A DNA stretch of 64,000 nucleotides from Sycobia sp. Sy_11. Taxonomy: Eukaryota > Arthropoda > Insecta > Hymenoptera > Epichrysomallidae. Position 1 is the stretch's first letter, and each line of letters starts with the position of its first letter. Made by a program: the position numbers and the translations under genes. The stretch lies in the NCBI GenBank assembly GCA_018907035.1, contig JACCIC010000381.1, positions 37,034 through 101,033 of the forward strand. The letters are read 5' to 3'. A model generated the notes under the pieces. The model was not told the origin of the DNA, ran no database searches, and saw only the letters and a list, made by a program, of their open reading frames with translations. Positions 57,701 to 64,000 of this stretch are shown one piece after another.

Positions 57701-59009
57701 AAAATCAGCGTAAACTACAAAAGGCACTTTTTCCCCTTTATTATAATCTTCAAATTTTCAAATATTATTCGATGAGTTTGGTAAATTTATTCGACAATCG
57801 TTAATATTTTTACAAACATTTTCATGATTTTCTAGCCTTTCTTCACTATAAAAATATTGTAAACATCTTTCACAATGATATAATTTTTGGTGAGTCTTGC
57901 TGACTTGTGAACCTACAAGTCTGGATATACTTTTAATCGCAACATAATGGAATTTAGGCACACTTCCATTATCATCAGAAATATTATTTTCTTCATACTC
58001 ATCGATGTAGAAATCTTGAATGAGAAGAAGATTTGCATGTTTCTCCTTCTTGTTTAATGAAATATGACAAGGTGATACTTCATATTTCGATCCATACTTT
58101 CTAAGCATATAAACAGTTACTGAAATATTATTCTATTTTTCAAATTTGGAAACATCTTTTAGTTTTACAGGAAATTCTATATCACCAAAGTTCAACTCGT
58201 TTGCATATTTATCATAATTATGAACTCTTTGAGGATTTTTTTCATTTGGATGTAATGCTGAAAGAATAGCGTATTTAAAGCATTGATTATCAGTGTTATG
58301 GACATTGATACATGCTCTTTTTGATGCTATGAACTTTGGCAGAGGAATAAAATGATCTTCCCTTGTGAGGTGAAAATTTTTTCATATTTATGCACAAACT
58401 TATAATACTTTTTAATGTCCATCCAGAATATTTTTCCTGAAATTCTTCTAGATGAGTAAGAAGAGGGTCCTTAATATGTTCCTCATACCATTTACCTAAA
58501 TCAGTAGACATGTATACTGTAGCACTCATACTTGTGAAATATTTAATATCTGTTGTTTCCTCTCCATTTTTCTGCATGGAAAATTCTGACATAAAATCAG
58601 AATTTACTTTTATTGCACCATATTCTTGTAAGCATGCTTGTACTTTATCCTCAATGAGCTTCTGTGCATCGAGCAAAAAACTTAAAATGTCCACATGTTT
58701 TAAATTAACCACAACACCTGTCCTTATTCGATTTTTAAAAGCTGATTGAACATCTCGCCATTCAACTTTAGCTGACTCGATAGGGATTAGACTACCTCCA
58801 ATTGGTGCTGCACTATCAAGATAAAACCGAAATCCTGCTTGTAAACATGACAAATGAATAATGTTTTTTTCAAATTCTCTCAGCTCTAACAAAGCCTGTT
58901 CAGTTATTGTTGAATAATTCTCGAGTTCGATTACGTTCAATTCACCGACACGTTCGTAAATATCACGACGTTGTTTCACTTGAAATTCGACAGACGAAAG
59001 ATAAGCCAT
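54709..59009 (-). pseudogene. PolB: Protein-primed DNA polymerase B, Polinton copy B
   Basis: ATG at 59009. The N-terminal region (EWRDVQSAFKNRIRTGVV) is open to a frameshift near 58370. Stops near 58137 and 57757. Exonuclease VVYADFDCLL near 57715. Intron at 57293-57378. A stop at 56926 follows RRKGIF. The main open piece 56856-54709 (715 codons) holds motif [13 protein letters not shown], motif B INAVYGKCIE and motif C YTETDSLIYEVE, where the first catalytic Asp is Glu (55723-55725). The last 180 residues are an acidic tail (LREEMEEEEII) ending PKKTRLI. It would replicate the element from its protein-capped ends. Several breaks plus the motif C change make it dead. Confidence 0.9.
57293..57378 (-). 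other. Spliceosomal intron inside PolB, copy B
   Basis: 86 bp, GTAAAT donor, T-rich, CATTAG acceptor, between the GR codons and the FRGAAHNSCN codons, exactly where copy A has its intron. Confidence 0.85.
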
Positions 59010-59703
59010 TTTACTTTTATTTTAACGTGAATTAATAAAATATATTTTAAAAAATAATTAAAATATATCAGACTTCACTTAATATTGCGTCTTTATTCAC
59101 TGTTACAATACAACACACTTGTATAACTGGCAATAGAAAAAATAAGAAAAATGAAACTGAACTTATTTAACTGTGGTGTAAAAACTGTGTTCCTCCAAGA
59201 AAATGTCTCGCTTTTAAAGGAAAATGAAAAATAAGGAGAAGGGGAAACAGAAGTGGAAGCACAATGTCAAGCCTGCGATAGAAAACATTCAATAGCGTGT
59301 TAGAATGAGAAGAATATATGTAGACTAAAACCAATCAAAATATCATCCTTTCTCCTTGAACGTCCAATCATAAACGTGATTTCCTACGAGGGGGCGTGTA
59401 GAGTTTAGGACCATCTAAATATCTACCGTTACTTCCTTTCTCAACGTACAAATGCTTTTCTTCTCCTACGCCCAATCGTAAGAACTTTCTCTAAGAATAG
59501 ACGGGATGAATTGACTTGTAACCAACCAAAAAAAATTCAATCTTCATCATCCAATCGAATCTATTTTATTTTTCTCAGCCAATTGTAGGACAGTTCTCAT
59601 TTCACGAGGAGGGGGAGAACTATTATAAAAATGAATGCATAAGCATAGAACTTACATTCATAATCAACACTTCTAACTATTGGTAAATAGAAATAAACTG
59701 AAA
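59010..59703. promoter_or_regulatory. Bidirectional promoter with CCAAT-box array, copy B
   Basis: CCAAT at about 59331, 59364, 59472, 59551 and 59579. TATAAAA at 59624 faces the two-exon gene, 75-80 bp before its ATG. CTTTAAAAG near 59212 faces PolB. The same elements in the same order occur at 13570-14239. Confidence 0.6.
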
Positions 59704-60440
59704 ATGGCTAGAGTGAGGGAATACGAAGTGATGTTTAGAAAAAATATTCTGAAGTATCCAGAAGATAAAGTATTCTTCTGCGACATGCAGGGTTTTCAGA
59801 CAAGAGGCCCGCAAACTTTCATTTTAAAGGAATTTAGTTTATTAGGTATGGAAAGAGGTGCACTACCTACATTATATATCTTTAAGCCACGATTTCCATG
59901 GAGTGACTTGACATGGAATGAAAAAAAAACAGTTCACTGGTTGCAGCGTGATTACCATGGGCTTGAATGGGATACTGTTAACATTCCATACCATAGGCTT
60001 CAAAGAACATTGGAGATATGCTGTACGGGACTAAAAAATTATATGTGAAGGGACGAGAGAAGAAGGAATGGTTGACAACCATTCTCCCAAATATGTAAGT
60101 AATTTGCATACTTATAATCATCTTTATATTTATTTCATGTACATATTTCAGAAAGTAATAAAAAATAAACCTTATGGAAAAGTATATTTTCATACAATGT
60201 TCATACATTGTTCATACTTTTTCATACTTTTTTATACTTTTTCATACTTTTTCATACTTTCTTATACTTTTTTCTAATTCCAGAATTATATCTGATATGG
60301 AGGAGGAGCTACATTGTCCATCATTGCAAACATTGCAGAGTGAAGGTCAAAATGTGATTTGCCATAACCATCCATTATGCAGGCGAAGTATACCAATGTG
60401 TGCGATACGGAATGTCACAATAATGCGTACATGGTTGTAA
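59704..60440 (+). pseudogene. Two-exon Polinton gene, copy B
   Basis: Unknown function. ATG at 59704: MARVREYEVMFRKNILKYPE, then FPWSDLTWNEKKTVHWLQRD. A one-base shift near 60015 breaks exon 1 before its basic end (KGREKKEWL). Donor ATAT/GTAAGT at 60095, acceptor TTCCAG ending 60283. Exon 2 is Cys/His-rich: HCPSLQTLQSEG, ICHNHPLC, MCAIRN, RTWL, stop 60440. The Cys and His spacing could bind zinc. Copy A has the same exon structure. Transcribed away from PolB. Confidence 0.75.
60196..60275. repeat. TTTTTCATAC minisatellite in intron
   Basis: About eight 9-11 bp units, the same unit as in the copy A intron. Confidence 0.85.
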
Positions 60441-61508
60441 AATTATTTAAGTGGAAAGTATGGACGACTTGAAATTGACTAAAAATAGCATTATTGTAAA
60501 CTGAAATTTGTAAAAAAATTATATTAATAAATACTATATATCTTGAAAAAAAATCAGATTTGTAATTTTTATTTCAATTATTAATATTATTGTATAATAT
60601 AAATTTTTATATTATATTATTCCTATAATTTTTTTTTTAGTTTTAAATAATTTAAAAAAAAAATATTGAAGTAGTTTTAAAAAAAAATAAATAAGTAAAA
60701 AAATATTGAAGTAATTTAATAAAATAACAAAATAATATCTAGTAAATCAATGAAAACAATTTTAAAAATGAATGAAAAAAAGTTGATACTATCAATTTTT
60801 TAAAAATAAAAAAAAAAAAAATAAGTCAAAGAATAATAAAGTAATTTAATAAAATAAAATAGACTAATAGTAAATAAATGAAAAAAATAAGTTGTCTTAA
60901 ATGAATGAAAAAAAATTTGTTACTATCAATTTTTAAAAAATAAAAAAAAAAAAATGTTTTATATACTATTCTTGAATACAAAAACTGTTTCAATTAATTT
61001 TAATTAATGATATTATTATTTTATTAATTATGATGAAAGTATTTTTTTTTTTTGACAAGAGATAATGTAAATGTACTATTATATAATTATTATTGTTAAT
61101 TAATTAAATTATTATTAATGTACGTTCTTTATTCTATGAGGAAAGGTAGGATAAAAGGTAAAACATCATAATTTGTTTTTTCCCATTTTTTTTTTTTTTT
61201 TATTTTTTTTTTTACAATAACTTCTTTAATTTTTCATTTAATTTATTCATATATTGAATATATATTGAATATATATATTGAATAATTTATATTCATATAT
61301 TTTCATACATTATTATTATTATATATTATAAATGTACTATTATATAATTATTATTGTTAATTAATTCAATTCTTATAAATGTACGTTGTTTATTCTATGA
61401 GGAAAGGTAGGATAAAAGGTAAAACATCATAATTTGTTTTTTCCCATTTCTGTATGTTTTTTTTTACAATACATTTTCTTTAATATTTTCATACATTTTT
61501 ATTCATAT

Positions 61509-61556
<48 letters not shown>

Positions 61557-61850
61557 TGAATAATTATATTCATATATTTTCATATATTACTATTATTATA
61601 TATTATAAATCTACTATTATATAATTATTACTGTTAACTAATTTAATTATTATTAATGTACGTTCTTTATTCATGAGGAAAGGTAGGATAAAAGGCAAAA
61701 CGTCATAATTTTGTTTTTTTCCATTTCTTTAGTTATTTTTATTATTTTTCTTTACAATACACTTTCTTTAATATTTTCTCATACATTTTTTATTTTATCT
61801 ATACATATTACATATACATATTACTTATACATATACTTATTATTCAATAT
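60441..61850. repeat. AT-rich tandem repeats between convergent genes
   Basis: Two AT-rich units of about 140 bp at 60660-60955, then about three units of 272-278 bp whose cores (GAGGAAAGGTAGGATAAAAG, followed by GGTAAAAC or GGCAAAAC) lie near 61138, 61399 and 61675. No coding frame. Confidence 0.8.
61518..61552. repeat. (AT)n microsatellite
   Basis: AT run within the second 275 bp unit. Confidence 0.9.
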
Positions 61851-62037
61851 TATTCATTTAATTGCATTTTTTTTCTAATCTTACATCTTGCACTATCCTT
61901 GGCTGCGCTTGGGGAAGTTCGGCGTGATTTCCTCACGCTCGAGCAGCTTGAATATCGCATACTTGCGATGGATGGGCTGCGGCTGTGGTGCTGCGTCATC
62001 CTCGGCGTTCTAGGACAGCTTCGTTTTCTTCCCTTCC

Positions 62038-62632
62038 TCACCGAACGGCCTCCTTGGACCGTTTGCGATGCCCATCGCTTCCATTCTTGGTCCCTAGAAC
62101 AGATAAACAAAAAAACATACATATTAATATAATTAAATATAAAATTAAATATATTTTAAAAATTAAATATATAAATAAAAATATGTATTTATTGTATAAA
62201 TTATATATAAATAAATATATGTTGAAATAGAAGAATATTAAAACAAATTATTATTTCCTTACCTCCATCTAGCTTTTCGAAAAATTCCGCGAATTTGACC
62301 GATTGACGGATGGCTTCCGTCATCTCCTTCGCTCTTCGATAGAGCGCTTTCCAATCGGTTTGCGGCGCCTGGAAAGCCTGCTCCTTAACCTCCTCTTCAA
62401 GGCTGGACGTTACAGCCTTGTCAGCGAGGCTGCGATGATTGATATTGGCGTCGTCGGCCGTGCATCCTCCTCCTCCTGCTCTTCCTCCCCAACAGAGTCC
62501 ATGGATTTTAGGTACTTCCCCTGCTTCGGGGAACTTTTCCACAGCAGGCAGCCGCTTCCCGGTGCTGATGCTGTTGCTGTTGTTATTGCCGTTGCTTCTG
62601 CTGCTGCCTGCCGTGCTCACAGCTACCTTCAT
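62038..62632 (-). CDS. Outer two-exon Polinton gene, copy B, unknown function
   Basis: Exon 1 62632-62263, ATG, 123 codons, phase 1, donor G/GTAAGG. Intron 62262-62094 with TTATCTGTTCTAG acceptor. The spliced frame ends after a basic RKRSKEAVR at 62038. Exon 1: Ser/Asn-rich start, Gly-rich middle, helical end (WKALYRRAKEMTEAIRQSVK). A second frame past 62093 (RSCPRTPRMTQHHSRSPS) is Arg/Ser-rich like exon 2 of copy A and stays open to 61850, so a small indel may have moved the true end. No known family. Confidence 0.5.
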
Positions 62633-62639
62633 TTTTCCA

Positions 62640-63100
62640 ATTTTTAATATTATTAATCTTTGAAATTTGAAGGCAGATTGTGATGGAAAAACTGACTACG
62701 ATTCCGCTTTTAATACAGTTTTCCAGTGCTGACCTTTTATGAGAAAACGTTTCTATTGGTTAAAAAAAAAAAAATAAAAAAGAAGAACCGCCTTCGTTTA
62801 CTATCTTATGGGAAGGATGGTTCACCCCTTCTACTTTGATGCACGAAAACTTCCTCATTGGTGCTGGAGCATAAGTTTTCTCCTCCCTCCTTGATAATCC
62901 ATCCCCCTCCCACCACTTACTTGTATGGTGATCGGTTATATTTTCTAATGGACCAAATGAAAATTTTAACCTCCTGCCTCTCAGCCACAGCAAACGTATA
63001 TTATTCCTCATTGGTGAAGGAACACAAATTTTCTCTCCTCCCTCTGAGACTCGGTGAAGCGTACGTTATTCGTCATTGGTGGAAATTTATCACTCCATAC
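62640..63100. promoter_or_regulatory. CCAAT-array promoter of the outer gene, copy B
   Basis: ATTGGT at 62755, 62857, 63010 and 63075, the last three in contexts like TCATTGGTG(A/C/G). A CATAAAAGG box (minus strand) near 62740 lies about 100 bp before the ATG. Same design as the PolB promoter, which ties this gene to the Polinton. Confidence 0.55.
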
Positions 63101-63299
63101 GCAATAATGAGCTAAGCGTGCGCCTAGCAAAGACAAAATTTTTCCCCACAATCGCTCGCTATATCTTTCTAATGACCTGTCTATCTCGTATGATCTATGA
63201 TTTTAGGCGGTTTCATCACGTTCTTCTTTATTCGAGCGAGAAAGCGTAGCACTAATAAGAAAAAATACCTCGCTTCCAGCATTTAATATGATCTCACCT

Positions 63300-64000
63300 G
63301 TTCCTTATAACAATACGCATCTATAAACATTAACGATAAGCGGATTAAACTATATGATTAGTCACCCTCGGTCAGTATATCGAGAGGCGCACGTGTTCGC
63401 CTCTCCTCGGACCTACTTTTCCATGTTTCTGCCAAGAAATAAACCATTTGAAAAGGAAACGCCTATAATGCTGGTTTCCCACTGTCACTCCCTTGGATTT
63501 CCAATCGCATTGATGTTGTATTCTAACCGAAATCGTAAAGATTTAAAGCGAGAGAGTGACAAAGAAAAATAGAAACATGATCTTGCTTACAGTATATCGT
63601 ATTGTCTCCCGTGTTTGCTATAACAATAGACATTTATAACCATCAACGGAAAGCGCATTATCCTAATTGATGAGTTAACCTCAGTCAGTCGGTCAAGAGG
63701 TGCACGTGCTCGCCTCTCGTCAGACCCGCTTTCACATGCTCCTTCCAAGCAGTGTACCTTTTCGAAAATAGAACTATACGTTGGTTTCCCGCAGTCACTC
63801 CCTTCTTTTCAATCGCAAGGATATTATACTCGGTCGAAATCAACAAGATACAAATCTAGAGAGTTACAAAGAAAAAGAAAATCATCTTGGTTATAGTTAT
63901 CCTAATTGATGAGTTCACCTCGGTCTTGCACGTGCATCTGCGGCAAGCGCATTAGAACAGGTAAGCGGATTATACTAATGAGGGTGCAGGGGGGAGGGGG
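63300..64000. repeat. Diverged tandem repeat, unit about 310 bp
   Basis: Units begin near 63306, 63616 and (partial) 63885. Shared words: TATAACAATA, TCGGTCA, GTGCACGTGCTCGCCTCTC in unit 2 against GCGCACGTGTTCGCCTCTC in unit 1, TGGTTTCCC, CACTCCCTT and AGAGAGT. No coding frame. Could be the long terminal repeat of Polinton B or unrelated flank. The window ends in a G-rich run. Confidence 0.65.

Larger units (their letters stand above)
47440..64000. mobile_element. Polinton/Maverick copy B (right end near or beyond the window edge)
   Basis: Starts with AGTAGATAGGCTATGGGCAT, the inverse of the copy A end. Gene order is the mirror of copy A: capsid, penton, protease and PLA2 on the minus strand, ATPase to integrase on the plus strand, SSB-like and PolB on the minus strand, then the two-exon genes. 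At least 15.6 kb. No inverted partner of the left end is visible, so the right end may be past 64000 or lost. Better preserved than copy A. Confidence 0.85.

Noticed and set aside
1..64000. A bona fide host gene or conserved housekeeping exon
   Set aside because: Every coding stretch I could identify belongs to a mobile or virus-like element. The rest is AT-rich without recognisable protein.

Overview
The window is AT-rich eukaryotic DNA made almost entirely of mobile elements. I see no gene that I can assign to the host. Short spliceosomal introns, mariner, R1-clade, Penelope, Copia and Gypsy elements, and a Gypsy primer site matching the 3' end of an insect-type tRNA-Lys(CTT) all point to an insect. 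Hymenoptera is my guess, with low confidence.

The main content is two copies of one Polinton/Maverick element (adintovirus-like), arranged as mirror images with their capsid-module ends facing each other. Copy A occupies about 1-24816 and its outer end lies left of the window. Copy B occupies 47440 to at least 63100 and its outer end is near or past the right edge. Each carries protein-primed DNA polymerase B with a short intron, a small probable ssDNA-binding protein, an integrase with a chromodomain, a fibre-like coiled-coil protein, a YWDDPNELV-family protein, a packaging ATPase, a PLA2 domain joined to a pX-like protein and a cysteine protease, penton-like and hexon-like capsid proteins, and two further intron-containing genes at the outer end. 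The two copies are diverged and both are broken, but the damage differs, so each preserves parts the other has lost.

Layout. 1-2163: outer two-exon gene of copy A. 2579-2770: tRNA-derived SINE-like sequence. 2791-12542: nearly intact Ty3/Gypsy element on the minus strand (gag, pol and a third ORF of unknown function) nested in copy A. 12900-24816: rest of copy A. 24840-25585: old mariner relic. 26711-31338: R1-clade non-LTR retrotransposon sitting inside a (GT)n tract. 31600-36053: Penelope and Copia debris with long unrecognised stretches. 36840-46320: several mariners (one with both ends) and Penelope-like elements whose terminal repeats carry hammerhead-ribozyme cores. 47440 to about 63100: copy B. 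63300-64000: diverged tandem repeats of about 310 bp.

Within the Polinton, polymerase, SSB-like protein and integrase would replicate and insert the element. ATPase, protease, pX-like and capsid proteins would build and fill a virion. Fibre-like and PLA2 proteins would be virion parts acting at cell contact and entry. A bidirectional promoter with repeated CCAAT boxes separates polymerase from the outer genes. These roles come from family knowledge. The sequence itself shows the motifs, the gene order and the breaks.
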